From Sphingobacterium kitahiroshimense (GTDB taxonomy: Bacteria > Bacteroidota > Bacteroidia > Sphingobacteriales > Sphingobacteriaceae): 64,000 nucleotides of DNA. A program made the translations under genes and the position numbers. Each line of letters starts with the position of its first letter. Position 1 is the first letter of the stretch. Below the pieces are notes generated by a model that saw only the letters and a program-made list of their open reading frames with translations, had not been told where the DNA came from and ran no database searches. The stretch lies in contig NZ_JAOQNK010000001.1 of NCBI RefSeq assembly GCF_025961315.1, positions 2,294,001-2,358,000 of the forward strand. Direction: 5' to 3'. Of the stretch, positions 19,362-28,635 are shown piece by piece.

Positions 19362-19485
19362 AACCATCGTCGTTTATTTCTCAGATTTTTCGTATTCAGT
19401 AATCAATATTTCGCTTTGTTCCATCCCTACATATAGGCATTAATAAATTTCCACATTTTTGCGACTACCTATTACAAGATAGTTT

Positions 19486-20688
19486 ATGGAACCAGTAGCA
19501 AAACAAGCAATTACAAACAATAGAATAACTGTCATAGATGCTATTAGGGGTATTACTCTAATCGGTATTTGTATGACACATGCCTTACAGCATTTCGGTG
19601 CATTCACTAGTACTGCCCCACCACCATTGCCCTGGATCGGTACAATGGACTCGATCTTAAGCTGGATATTGCAGTATTTCATCATGGGGAAATTCTTTAT
19701 TATCTTTTCTTTTTTATTCGGCTTGAGTTTCTTTATACAAATGGATAATGCTGCTAAGAAAGGTATTGATTTTCGTGGTCGATTTTTCTGGCGTCTTATT
19801 ATCCTATTTATCATCGGTCTTATACATAGCGCTCTTTTTCGAAATGATATCTTGATCATCTATGCGCTATTGGGTGTACCGCTGATCTTTATGTATAAAT
19901 TATCCAACAAATGGTTGATTGCGATCTCGATTTTCTTTTTATTGGGCGGTGCACAGCTATCTAACATTGTTTACAAATCAATTGCTCCAGAGATTCTATC
20001 AACTATTACTGAAACGATGACTGAAAGAAGAGGCCGTTGGCAAGAAATATTTTTCAATGGATCGATTTTAACAAACATACAGCACAACCTTAGTGAACAG
20101 TTACATTTTAAATTCAACTTCCAATTTGAGGAATATGGACGAGGCTATATGACAATGGGCTTTTTTATTCTTGGATTATTGGCAGGTCGTTTACGTTTAT
20201 TTGAAAAACTTGAAAAATACAAAAATCAGATTTATCGCTTAGCTTGGATGGCCTTAGGTGCCGTTATATTACTTTATATTATAAAACCGATCTTACCGGC
20301 ACAACATGGTAATCCAATTGCTGAATGGCTAGTAATTCCCTTAGATAATCTCATTAACCTATTAGCAGCATATTTATGGTTAGCTGTCATCATAGTTATT
20401 TACAGTAAAGAAACGATGCAAAAGAAACTTTCAAAACTTGAAAGCTATGGTCGAATGGGGCTGACCAATTATATGGTACAGTCGATCTTAGGTGTATTTA
20501 TATTCTATGGATATGGCTTTGGTCTATATGATCTTGGTATATTTCTAAGCGTTATGATCTGTTTAGGCTATACTATGCTCCAGATTCAGTTAAGTCATAT
20601 GTGGCTACAGAAATTTCGTTACGGTCCGATCGAATGGTTATGGAGATCAGGAACCTATCTTAAATGGCAAAAATTGATCAAATCATAA
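19486..20688 (+). CDS. DUF418-type multi-pass membrane protein
   Basis: A 400-residue inner-membrane protein with about ten hydrophobic segments. The N-terminal RITVIDAIRGITLIGICMTH is the signature of the DUF418/DUF1624 (YeiB-like, acyltransferase_3-related) group. The C-terminal part has ESYGRMGLTNYMVQSILGVFIFYGYGFGLY, the DUF418 core motif. Biochemical function is not established for the family; transport or acyl transfer to envelope components has been suggested. The next gene, an AraC regulator, begins 12 nt after its stop, so the two are probably co-transcribed. Confidence 0.9.
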   Translation: MEPVAKQAITNNRITVIDAIRGITLIGICMTHALQHFGAFTSTAPPPLPWIGTMDSILSWILQYFIMGKFFIIFSFLFGLSFFIQMDNAAKKGIDFRGRFFWRLIILFIIGLIHSALFRNDILIIYALLGVPLIFMYKLSNKWLIAISIFFLLGGAQLSNIVYKSIAPEILSTITETMTERRGRWQEIFFNGSILTNIQHNLSEQLHFKFNFQFEEYGRGYMTMGFFILGLLAGRLRLFEKLEKYKNQIYRLAWMALGAVILLYIIKPILPAQHGNPIAEWLVIPLDNLINLLAAYLWLAVIIVIYSKETMQKKLSKLESYGRMGLTNYMVQSILGVFIFYGYGFGLYDLGIFLSVMICLGYTMLQIQLSHMWLQKFRYGPIEWLWRSGTYLKWQKLIKS

Positions 20689-20699
20689 ATGTAAGTAAT

Positions 20700-21566
20700 A
20701 TGAAAAAAATCACTCATCTAAATAGCGTTTATGCATTCAACATTTTCAATCATTTTGAAGTGCGCCATCCGTTAGTTAATATCGTTGACTGGTCTAAAGC
20801 AACCTTACGTCCAGATTGCAATGTCCATTTGGATTTATATTGTATTGCACTATCTATACTTGATAATCATGAAGGCAAGCTTTCTTTTATTGCTCCGGGC
20901 AACACGATCGGAATCGAAAATACGGCCGATCAGGTTTTTAGAAAAGGGCATGCCTTAGTATTTCATCCGGATCTGATTGCAGGAACAGCACTTACTGAAC
21001 ATTTAAATGTTTATCATTTTTTTCAAAATAACAGTCATCAAGTATTGCTATTAACTCCAAATGAATGTAAGATTGTATCTGACTGTTTCGCAAAAATCGA
21101 ATATGAATTAAGTCAACCCATAGACAAGCACAGCAAAAAACTATTAATCTCGAATGTCGAGTTGTTTTTAAATTATTGTGAAAGATTCTATGATCGTCAA
21201 TTCAGCGTTCCAGATCATATTAATCAGGGGATGGTAAAGAATTTTAAACAGCTATTAAATCATTATTTCAAGTGTGATAATTTAATTGAAAACGGTATTC
21301 CTTCCGTGGCGTATTTTGCAGATAAACTAAACATATCGCCCAATTATTTTGGAGACCTAATCAAAAAAGAAGCTGGCAAATCAGCACAGGAATATATAAA
21401 GGATAAGATCATTGATGAAGCTAAAAATAAAATTTACAACCGAAGTAAATCCATCAATGAAATTGCATATGAATTAGGATTTAAATATCCTCAACATTTT
21501 TCAAGGTTTTTCAAGAAGAATGTAGGCCTTAGTCCAAACGAATATCGGCTCTCGGCTTTAACATAA
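20700..21566 (+). CDS. AraC-family transcriptional regulator
   Basis: About 288 residues: an N-terminal cupin-like sensory part (residues 20-110) and a C-terminal AraC double HTH with SVAYFADKLNISPNYFGDLIKKEAG and SINEIAYELGFKYPQHFSRFFKKNVGLSPNEYR, both canonical. An upstream ATG at 20664 is in frame, but it lies inside the DUF418 gene; the ATG at 20700 gives MKKITHLNSVYAF, the normal start for this subgroup. Effector unknown. A strong hairpin terminator follows. Confidence 0.92.
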   Translation: MKKITHLNSVYAFNIFNHFEVRHPLVNIVDWSKATLRPDCNVHLDLYCIALSILDNHEGKLSFIAPGNTIGIENTADQVFRKGHALVFHPDLIAGTALTEHLNVYHFFQNNSHQVLLLTPNECKIVSDCFAKIEYELSQPIDKHSKKLLISNVELFLNYCERFYDRQFSVPDHINQGMVKNFKQLLNHYFKCDNLIENGIPSVAYFADKLNISPNYFGDLIKKEAGKSAQEYIKDKIIDEAKNKIYNRSKSINEIAYELGFKYPQHFSRFFKKNVGLSPNEYRLSALT

Positions 21567-21601
21567 AAAAGCTGTCTTCCTTATAAAAGAAGACAGCTTT
21601 C
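21567..21601. terminator. Bidirectional terminator
   Basis: Inverted repeat AAAGCTGTCTTC / GAAGACAGCTTT flanked by an A-tract and a short T-tract. It lies between the convergent AraC and S9 peptidase genes. Confidence 0.85.
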
Positions 21602-21624
21602 TAATAAAATAATCTTGATCCTGA

Positions 21625-23892
21625 TTAGTGAAGATGTTTACTAAAGAATCCCATCATCGCTTTATAAAACTCGATCTGATTTTCTTCTTTACCAAAACCA
21701 TGTCCTTCATCATATTTAACCATATAGGGTACATCAACACCCTTATCCCGCAAAGCTTTTACAATCTGATCAGCTTCAGCAATTTTAACGCGTGGGTCAT
21801 TTGCTCCTTGTACGACAAATAAAGGTGATTTGATTGCATCAATATGAAAAATTGGTGATACTTCTTTCGCGATTGCAGCTTCATCTTCTTTATCCAGATC
21901 ATACCATATTTCATATAACATTTCTTTATAAGGTTTCCAATACTCAGGAATCGAACTCATAAGTGTAAAAATATTAGAAACACCAACATAATCAACTCCC
22001 GCTTTATACAGATCAGGTGTCTTTTCTAAACCTCTTAGTACAGCGTATCCACCATGGCTAGCTCCATAGATCGCGACATTACTTTTATCAACCCAACCTT
22101 GCTCAATAGCATATTGTACACCATCTTCAACATCATCCATCGCTTTACGACCTATTTGCTTAAAACCGGCACGAAGAAATTCTTTTCCATATCCACCAGA
22201 TATACGGAAATTCACTTGAAGGGTTGCATATCCTCGGCTTGCGAACAATTGTGTTTCGGGATTAAAGCCCCAGCTATCGCGTATTCCCTGAGGACCACCA
22301 TGTGGGTTTACGATCAAAGGAACTTTTTTACCATCAAGAGCTACTTTAGGCAATGTGATATATCCATGAATAGTCATTCCATCACGGGATTTAAAAGTAA
22401 TTGGACGCATCACTGCCATATCCTCTTCTTTCAATTGTGGCATCAAATCCACTAATAGAGTCGCTTTACCACTTTTGGTATCATAATGATAATAACGACC
22501 ATAAAGTTTGTCGCTTTGAACAACAACTAACAATTGATCTTCATTGTCTGTTTTACCAGCAATCGAGAACTCATAACCTTTAAATTGGCTTTCCAGATTT
22601 TTATAAATTTTCTTAAAAGTCTCGCTGACCGGTTTTATAATTACCTTTTCTCCTTCATATCCCACAAAGTCAATTTCCCAATTGCGCTTTCTGGAAAGAG
22701 AAATTAGATTCGCATCATATTCTTCATTGGCGTAGATTTCTCTTAATATCTTTTTATTTTTAAGATCGTACAAAACAATTCGAGATTTGTCGGAATCCAA
22801 ATTAGTTAAGACATAAGCTTCATCGGAATTCTTAGAAGCATAGTTAAACGATACAACACTAAATGTTTCATCCCACTTAGTCGTATGGAAAAGTTCAAAA
22901 TTTGTGGCACCTTGAGGCTTATAAAAAAATTGACTATTTATACCATTCTGCATCTTTGCATATCCACGAAGGTTACCATCCTTATCAAATTCATAACCAA
23001 CTATTGCATTTGCAGGATCTTCATTCGTAAATAGTTTTTCCATTACCCCAGTTTGAATATTAACTTTATAAGGTTCGAATACCTGTTTATTATCTTTATT
23101 CATCTGGATAATAATAAAATCCTTTTGTTCCTTCAACATATTCAAAATCGATGCTTGAATATTTTCAAAAGGTGTCAAGTCAATATTATTAGTTCCATCA
23201 ATATTTATTGCATAAAGATGGTAATTCTCGTTACCACCCTGATCCATGACGTACACTAAACGATCATCATTAATCCAACCCATACCGCGGATCAGCTCAT
23301 TTTTTTCTTCAATAGCCCGAATAACTTTACCAGTAGCGACTTCTTTTACCATTACATGGCGTTTATTCTTATCATCCTTCTCGCGATATGAGATATATTT
23401 ACCATTTGGAGATAACTGAAAACCGGATAGCTTTGGTTTCGCAAAATAATCTTCAACCTGATATTTAAAATTACCTTTGTCCAATGCAATAAGTGTTGCT
23501 AACTGTTCTTTGGTAGATACCAATGTAGTATCGCCAGGCTTAGTGATTACTTTATTTTCCAAAATTAAAGGTAGCTTGGCGTCACCTTGTGTATATGTAC
23601 CTGTGATTTTTCCATTTTCCAATTTACCACTATACTTAATTCCTGCTTGCTCAATACTCAAAACAAGTTGCTTGTTTTCGAAAGTGACAACAGACAGGGG
23701 AATTCCAACAGCCCCCTGAAGTGGAACATCCATAGTACCCTGAACTTTACCGTCAGTCTCGGTTAAGTGAAAAATAATGGCAATTGCAGTACCTTGGTAA
23801 TCCAATGTACCGGTCCAATCGCCTTTGATCTGTGCTTGCGTATTTGACATACCCAAAATTACAAATACAATTGCATAAAGAATCTGCTTCAT
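21625..23892 (-). CDS. Secreted S9-family (prolyl oligopeptidase-like) peptidase
   Basis: A 755-residue exported serine peptidase. Signal peptide 1-20 (cleavage after TQA), then a lipocalin-like beta domain (about 21-110, GDWTGTLDYQGTAIAI, a common N-terminal addition in Bacteroidota hydrolases), a beta-propeller region (about 130-460), and the alpha/beta-hydrolase domain. Triad residues: Ser in YGASHGGYA (about 607), Asp in VQGANDPRV, His in DEGHGF. It probably cleaves peptides in the periplasm; acylaminoacyl-peptidase-like or dipeptidyl specificity cannot be decided. Monocistronic. Confidence 0.93.
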   Translation of the reverse strand: MKQILYAIVFVILGMSNTQAQIKGDWTGTLDYQGTAIAIIFHLTETDGKVQGTMDVPLQGAVGIPLSVVTFENKQLVLSIEQAGIKYSGKLENGKITGTYTQGDAKLPLILENKVITKPGDTTLVSTKEQLATLIALDKGNFKYQVEDYFAKPKLSGFQLSPNGKYISYREKDDKNKRHVMVKEVATGKVIRAIEEKNELIRGMGWINDDRLVYVMDQGGNENYHLYAINIDGTNNIDLTPFENIQASILNMLKEQKDFIIIQMNKDNKQVFEPYKVNIQTGVMEKLFTNEDPANAIVGYEFDKDGNLRGYAKMQNGINSQFFYKPQGATNFELFHTTKWDETFSVVSFNYASKNSDEAYVLTNLDSDKSRIVLYDLKNKKILREIYANEEYDANLISLSRKRNWEIDFVGYEGEKVIIKPVSETFKKIYKNLESQFKGYEFSIAGKTDNEDQLLVVVQSDKLYGRYYHYDTKSGKATLLVDLMPQLKEEDMAVMRPITFKSRDGMTIHGYITLPKVALDGKKVPLIVNPHGGPQGIRDSWGFNPETQLFASRGYATLQVNFRISGGYGKEFLRAGFKQIGRKAMDDVEDGVQYAIEQGWVDKSNVAIYGASHGGYAVLRGLEKTPDLYKAGVDYVGVSNIFTLMSSIPEYWKPYKEMLYEIWYDLDKEDEAAIAKEVSPIFHIDAIKSPLFVVQGANDPRVKIAEADQIVKALRDKGVDVPYMVKYDEGHGFGKEENQIEFYKAMMGFFSKHLH

Positions 23893-24466
23893 AATTAATA
23901 AAGTTATTTTTGTATTAGTCGCATCTTTATCAATTTTGTTACACTTTTTTTATGGCAGAATCAATAATACTAAAACATCCTATCATCTAATGAAAAATAC
24001 ACCGCACGTATGAGCTCTGGCCAGTACCTCTCCAATCGCCCTTCTCGAATCTGCTGTTATATCTTAAGTTCTCTTTCTAACAGACCAGTGTTTAAAACTG
24101 TTACTCCCTCCTAATTTATCTGCACCCATGCAAATACCATTTTCTTTTCTTCTCAAAAAGTAAATGCAAATGCCGGATTACTTACCGCAGCTCTTTTCAT
24201 CCATTGAGCACTTTCGATCACATAATTCCTGCTCAATAAGGCCGTCCAATAAAGCATTTTACTATTCAGCACAGCCAGTTATATTACCTTATTAAGCTTT
24301 TTGATATTTGTGCAAACCTACATACCATATCGCACGTTCAAAAACAGTTAGGGAAGTACCTCAGTTAAATGATCGTTTATCTATCACTTTCTATAAAATT
24401 TTATCGATATTCGTGTAAGTCGGTGCAAACATTGCCTCTTACCACTTGTTTTAATAAAAATTCGAC
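23893..24466. other. 574-nt gene-free region upstream of the ABC efflux operon
   Basis: No intact gene. The minus strand at 23983-24260 contains several protein-like stop-to-stop segments that look like debris of a former gene (separate entry). The rest presumably holds the promoters of the S9 peptidase and efflux genes. Confidence 0.55.
23983..24257 (-). pseudogene. Possible decayed coding region
   Basis: Reading leftwards on the minus strand, one frame from ATG 24257 encodes 34 residues (MLYWTALLSRNYVIESAQ...) and stops at 24153. A second frame running from about 24170 reads through KENGICMGADKLGGSNSF to a TAA at 24064-24066, then continues in the same frame with ADSRRAIGEVLARAH to 23983. 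The composition is protein-like and richer in GC than the flanks, which fits a frameshifted and interrupted gene. Family not recognised; chance is not excluded. Confidence 0.3.
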
Positions 24467-25168
24467 ATGCAACAAGGAATCGTCACACTAAAAAACGTTA
24501 AAAAAATTTACAAGACAGGCGATTCTGTTATAACTGCATTAGATACTACCAATGTTAGTTTTGAGACAAATAAATTGACTTTAATAATGGGGCCTTCGGG
24601 TAGTGGAAAGACAACACTATTATCAATTTTAGGCTTTGTGATCTATCCTACCGCTGGTGATGTTTTTTATAAAGAAACACATGTTAACAACTTAAAGGAA
24701 TCCGATTTAGCACAATTACGGTTACATGAAATCGGTTTTGTATTTCAACAGTTTAATCTTATAGAACCATTAAATGCTTTAGAAAATGTAATCCAACCAC
24801 TCATTTTGCAAGGCATTACAAAAAAGGAAGCTATCGTCCGTGCAAGCAGAGCTTTGGATGAAGTAGGATTATCAACTAAAATGAAGACACTTCCAAAAAG
24901 ATTAAGTGGGGGACAGAAACAACGGGTAGCAATTGCGCGTGCTTTGGTGACTAATCCTGCAATGATCCTATGTGACGAACCAACCGCATCGCTTGATGCT
25001 AAAAGTGCCACAAGCATTATGCAAGAACTAAAAACACTAGCTTCCAAAAACAAGGCAGTCATTATTGTTACCCATGATTTACGTCTGCGCAAATATGCAG
25101 ATAAAGTAATATATGTAGAAGAAGGAAAAGTTTCAGATGTGATTAATAATGAACAAGATTACAAATAG
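24467..25168 (+). CDS. ABC transporter ATP-binding protein (MacB/DevA-like)
   Basis: A 233-residue ATPase subunit: Walker A GPSGSGKTT (42-50), Q-loop in FVFQQFNL, signature LSGGQKQR, Walker B MILCDEPTASLD, switch His in IIVTHD. The pattern matches the LolD/MacB/DevA type (EXPORT by extrusion from the periplasmic side). It is first of a four-gene operon (ATPase, membrane fusion lipoprotein, permease, TolC), the DevBCA-TolC arrangement. It overlaps the next gene by 20 nt. Substrate unknown: peptide, lipid or antibiotic efflux are all possible. Confidence 0.95.
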   Translation: MQQGIVTLKNVKKIYKTGDSVITALDTTNVSFETNKLTLIMGPSGSGKTTLLSILGFVIYPTAGDVFYKETHVNNLKESDLAQLRLHEIGFVFQQFNLIEPLNALENVIQPLILQGITKKEAIVRASRALDEVGLSTKMKTLPKRLSGGQKQRVAIARALVTNPAMILCDEPTASLDAKSATSIMQELKTLASKNKAVIIVTHDLRLRKYADKVIYVEEGKVSDVINNEQDYK

Positions 25169-26096
25169 AATCGCGATAACTATAGCTATTGTAATGATGA
25201 CAATGGCCTGCACTTCGGATAAGAAGCCGAAAACATCACATACTAATAAACAAATCTTACAAGATATAACCGAAATAAAAGCGATTGGTAAGATAATTCC
25301 TTCAGAAGATTGGGCCATTATTGCTAGCACAACCGCTGCAATTATTAAACAGGTACTGATTAAAGAGGGAGATACAGTTCAGGCAGGAGAGCTTCTTGTA
25401 CTACTTGATAAAGGCAATATTACATTAGATATCGAGCAAGAGCAAACAAAGTTAAATGCGGCAGTCACCGAAAACAGAACTACAGTTGAGGATATTGAAA
25501 AAGCAAACTTAAATCTAAAAGAATTGCAAGCTAAATATGAAACTTCTAAACGTCTGTTTGCCCAAAATGCAGAGTCAAAAGAGGTAATGGAAACGGATCT
25601 TACCAGTTGGCGACAACAAGAATTAACGTTAAAAGGTCTTCAAGAAAAACGCAGAGCGCAGCAGATAAAAGAACATGAACAATATTTACAGATTCAAAAA
25701 ATACAGAATCAGGAGAATGATTTCAACATAAATGCACGTAAATCAGGAATTATTATGGATCTAACTGCCAAAGTTGGGCAAAGTGTCGGCAATGCAAATG
25801 AGCTTGGAAAAATAGTGAATGTTTCAAACCCAATTATTGAAGCCGAAGTCGATGAATTATTTGCTCAGGATGTTAAAATTGGTCAATCGGTAACTATCCT
25901 GCCGGTAGGCAGAAAAGATAATCCTACTACGGGACAGATCTTCTACATAAGCCCCATCTTATCGAACAAATCGATTCTATATGAAACCGCAAATGAAGGA
26001 GAAGACCGCCGTGTTCGAAAAATAAAAATACAGGTAAATAACAATAATCAACTACCTATCAATGCCAAGGTAGACTGTACAATAAAGATGAAATAG
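25149..26096 (+). CDS. Membrane fusion (HlyD/DevB-like) lipoprotein of the ABC efflux system
   Basis: A 315-residue periplasmic adaptor linking permease and TolC. The signal peptide ends in lipobox TMAC (about residue 21), so it is lipid-anchored. Order: lipoyl/barrel-sandwich half (IIKQVLIKEGDTVQAGELLVLLD), a coiled-coil hairpin (about 95-190, LNAAVTENRTTVEDIEKA onward), then the second barrel-sandwich half (SGIIMDLTAKVGQSV) and beta-barrel. The start overlaps the ATPase gene by 20 nt; a later ATG would destroy the signal peptide, so the overlap is real. Followed by the permease with 1 nt between. Confidence 0.92.
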   Translation: MNKITNRIAITIAIVMMTMACTSDKKPKTSHTNKQILQDITEIKAIGKIIPSEDWAIIASTTAAIIKQVLIKEGDTVQAGELLVLLDKGNITLDIEQEQTKLNAAVTENRTTVEDIEKANLNLKELQAKYETSKRLFAQNAESKEVMETDLTSWRQQELTLKGLQEKRRAQQIKEHEQYLQIQKIQNQENDFNINARKSGIIMDLTAKVGQSVGNANELGKIVNVSNPIIEAEVDELFAQDVKIGQSVTILPVGRKDNPTTGQIFYISPILSNKSILYETANEGEDRRVRKIKIQVNNNNQLPINAKVDCTIKMK

Positions 26097-26097
26097 C

Positions 26098-27231
26098 ATG
26101 TTAGCATTAGCTTTTAAATTCATCAAATATGATCGCGCAAAAAGTGTAGGAATCATTACGGCAATTGTCATCAGTATCTTTCTAATCGGACAACAGCTCG
26201 GGCTCCTTTTTTTTCTGATGGGGCTAATGGGAAATCTAGTGGGCAATGCTCCTGTTCAAGAAAATGATCTATGGATTATTGAAGCACAGAGTAACAATAT
26301 AAATGCTGTAAATAGTATCGATAAGCGACTGGTTCAGCAAATAGGGAGCTTAAACGATATTGAGCATACCTATCCTGTAATATTAGCACCAGCACGAGCA
26401 ACTTTTTTAGATGGAAAAACGGCTTCAGTAACGCTAATTGGTGCCGATGCTCCAGACTTTGTTATGGGCCCTAAGACCGAAAGGATAAAGGAAGGAAATT
26501 TATCTTCATTAACAACTCCAAGTACAGTGTCGGCCGAGTTTTTCAGTTCAAAAACATGGAATACAAATTTATTTGTCGATAAAGCCATCGAAATCAATGG
26601 TCAAAGTGCCAAAATTAGTGTAATAACAAAGCAAGCGCAAGCTTTCGGAGCAAGTTTAATGTATACCTCTATGGAAAATGCCATATTTCTGGGAAATGTA
26701 TCTCCTTTTAAAGTCAACATCATTATTGCAAGATTAAAGCCCGGAACAGATAAGGAAAAGGTACGCAACGATATTCAGCAATTATTTCCACAGCTCCGTG
26801 CTTGGGATGCCAAGAAATTGCAACAGTCAACAATCAAAGAAATCTTGATTACCTCCAATATGGGAATGAGCTTTGGAACTCTTGTCCTTTTCGCTATGAT
26901 TAGTGGCTTTTTCATTATCGGACTTACCTTATATTCATCTGCTTTAGATAGAATTAAAGATTATGGGACGCTAAAAGCGATCGGAGCAAAAAAAAGCTAT
27001 GTAAATAAACTTATTATTGCTCAAGCATTTTTATATGCTGTCATTGGCTATCTTATTGCCATGTTTTTATTGGCAGGATTTAAATTCGGTGTTGCCGGTG
27101 CTGGATTAGTAATTGATATTTCCCCACTTTTTGCCTTGTTTCTACTATTCATTACATTGCTTATTTCAATTGGCGGTTCATTATTTGCAGTTAGAAAAAT
27201 AACCAAATTAGAACCGGCATCTGTTTTTTAA
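26098..27231 (+). CDS. ABC transporter permease (DevC/FtsX-like)
   Basis: A 377-residue permease with one N-terminal membrane segment (about 17-45), a large periplasmic domain, and three C-terminal segments including MISGFFIIGLTLYSSALDRIKDYGTLKAIGA, the FtsX/MacB core motif ending in LKAIGA. It is the DevC-like half-size permease that partners a separate ATPase. Together with the flanking genes it makes a tripartite exporter across both membranes. Substrate unknown. Confidence 0.93.
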   Translation: MLALAFKFIKYDRAKSVGIITAIVISIFLIGQQLGLLFFLMGLMGNLVGNAPVQENDLWIIEAQSNNINAVNSIDKRLVQQIGSLNDIEHTYPVILAPARATFLDGKTASVTLIGADAPDFVMGPKTERIKEGNLSSLTTPSTVSAEFFSSKTWNTNLFVDKAIEINGQSAKISVITKQAQAFGASLMYTSMENAIFLGNVSPFKVNIIIARLKPGTDKEKVRNDIQQLFPQLRAWDAKKLQQSTIKEILITSNMGMSFGTLVLFAMISGFFIIGLTLYSSALDRIKDYGTLKAIGAKKSYVNKLIIAQAFLYAVIGYLIAMFLLAGFKFGVAGAGLVIDISPLFALFLLFITLLISIGGSLFAVRKITKLEPASVF

Positions 27232-27232
27232 C

Positions 27233-28525
27233 ATGAAGAAGATCCTATTTACTATACTAACAATTTTTCCAATCTTCGTTCAAGCACAAAAATTGAGCAT
27301 TGCACAACTATGGAAAGAGGTTGATAAAAACCTCATATACCAACAAGATCTTTTAAAAAGAGGAATTAAAATACAGGAATTAAAAGAATTAAGAAATACT
27401 CGTATTCCGGTATTTTACATAGATGCTAACCTGCAACGGAATCTTATTATCCCGACCACGCCAGTCCCGGCAATTGCATTTGATCCGAATGCATTGGAAG
27501 GTGCTATACTTCCTTTAAAATTTGCCACAAAATGGTCTTCCAAAGCGGGAATACAGATGGAATGGAATTTATTTGATCCAAAACGACAGCTCGATGAGAA
27601 ACAAAAATCATTTGAAATACAAAAAGAAGATATCAACAAAGAGCAACATATACAAGAGTGGAAAAAAAATGCTACACTAGCTTATGCTTCTGTTGTACTT
27701 GCAACACAACAGTATGAGCTCGCAGTACAGGATTCTGCTTCTTATAATGAAATTTTGAAAATTAGCAAAGCTCGTTATGAAGCTGGACGTCTCCCATCTA
27801 GTCAGTATTTAAATGCGCAACAAGAATATGAACAGCATCTGATCGGACTATACGATGCTTGGTCGGTTCTAGAAGATGCTGACTTAGAGTTAAGAAAGTA
27901 TACCGATCTCGCTCAAACACAATCCTTAAATTCAAATATCGAGGAAATCTGTTCTTTCGTCAAAAATTTGCAACAGGAAAATTATACCATTAAGTCATTA
28001 GAATTAGATCAACAGATCAACAAATTACAGATGCAAGGTGTCAAAAAACAGCTGTTGCCGTCCCTATCAACAAACGCCTACCTAGGGAAACAGTATTTTA
28101 GTAATGAATTCCGCTTGGATAGAGGCCATTCGTGGTATGGAAATAGTTACATTAATCTAGTGCTTCGCATACCCTTATCCGCTTATTTTACCGCACAGCC
28201 AACCTTGAAAAAAGAAATATTAAATTCAGGTGTATTGGAATTACAATTACAACAGGAACAGCAAATCGACCAGATCAATACGCAACAGCAAATTGTTAAA
28301 ATTAAGACTGCACAACAAAAACTCTTCCGCTTTCATAATATTGAACAATTGGCAGCACAAGAAAAAAAAGAACAAGAATCACGATATCGAGAAGGACGCT
28401 CCATGTTATCAGATTACAATCAATCAATTCTCTCCTATCATAAAGCCAAACAGAATGTATGGCAAGCAGAATTTGATCTGATCAAATTACTCTTAGATAA
28501 AATAGGAGTTAATCAATCAAATTGA
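27233..28525 (+). CDS. TolC-family outer membrane efflux protein
   Basis: A 430-residue exported protein: signal peptide 1-19 (VQAQ), then helical regions with the TolC repeats (YEAGRLPSSQYLNAQQEYEQ and YREGRSMLSDYNQSILSYHKAKQNVWQAEFDLIKLL, which are the two pseudo-repeated strand-helix units). It forms the exit duct for the ABC system immediately upstream; 1 nt separates it from the permease gene. It closes the operon. Confidence 0.93.
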   Translation: MKKILFTILTIFPIFVQAQKLSIAQLWKEVDKNLIYQQDLLKRGIKIQELKELRNTRIPVFYIDANLQRNLIIPTTPVPAIAFDPNALEGAILPLKFATKWSSKAGIQMEWNLFDPKRQLDEKQKSFEIQKEDINKEQHIQEWKKNATLAYASVVLATQQYELAVQDSASYNEILKISKARYEAGRLPSSQYLNAQQEYEQHLIGLYDAWSVLEDADLELRKYTDLAQTQSLNSNIEEICSFVKNLQQENYTIKSLELDQQINKLQMQGVKKQLLPSLSTNAYLGKQYFSNEFRLDRGHSWYGNSYINLVLRIPLSAYFTAQPTLKKEILNSGVLELQLQQEQQIDQINTQQQIVKIKTAQQKLFRFHNIEQLAAQEKKEQESRYREGRSMLSDYNQSILSYHKAKQNVWQAEFDLIKLLLDKIGVNQSN

Positions 28526-28635
28526 TTGAAAAGCATATTGATTATAACCTTGAGAATTGTTTTTTTCTAATGTTGAGATAGGAAAACGTTCATTAAATCA
28601 CAGAAAACTCATATTAAAGAAAACTAAATTAAATC

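Noticed and set aside
19440..19859. Minus-strand frame opposite the DUF418 gene
   Set aside because: Antisense shadow of an unmistakable DUF418 N-terminus.
24150..24200. Second GGATTAC-TTACC resemblance to the 34-nt element
   Set aside because: Only the short core matches and the spacing is wrong.
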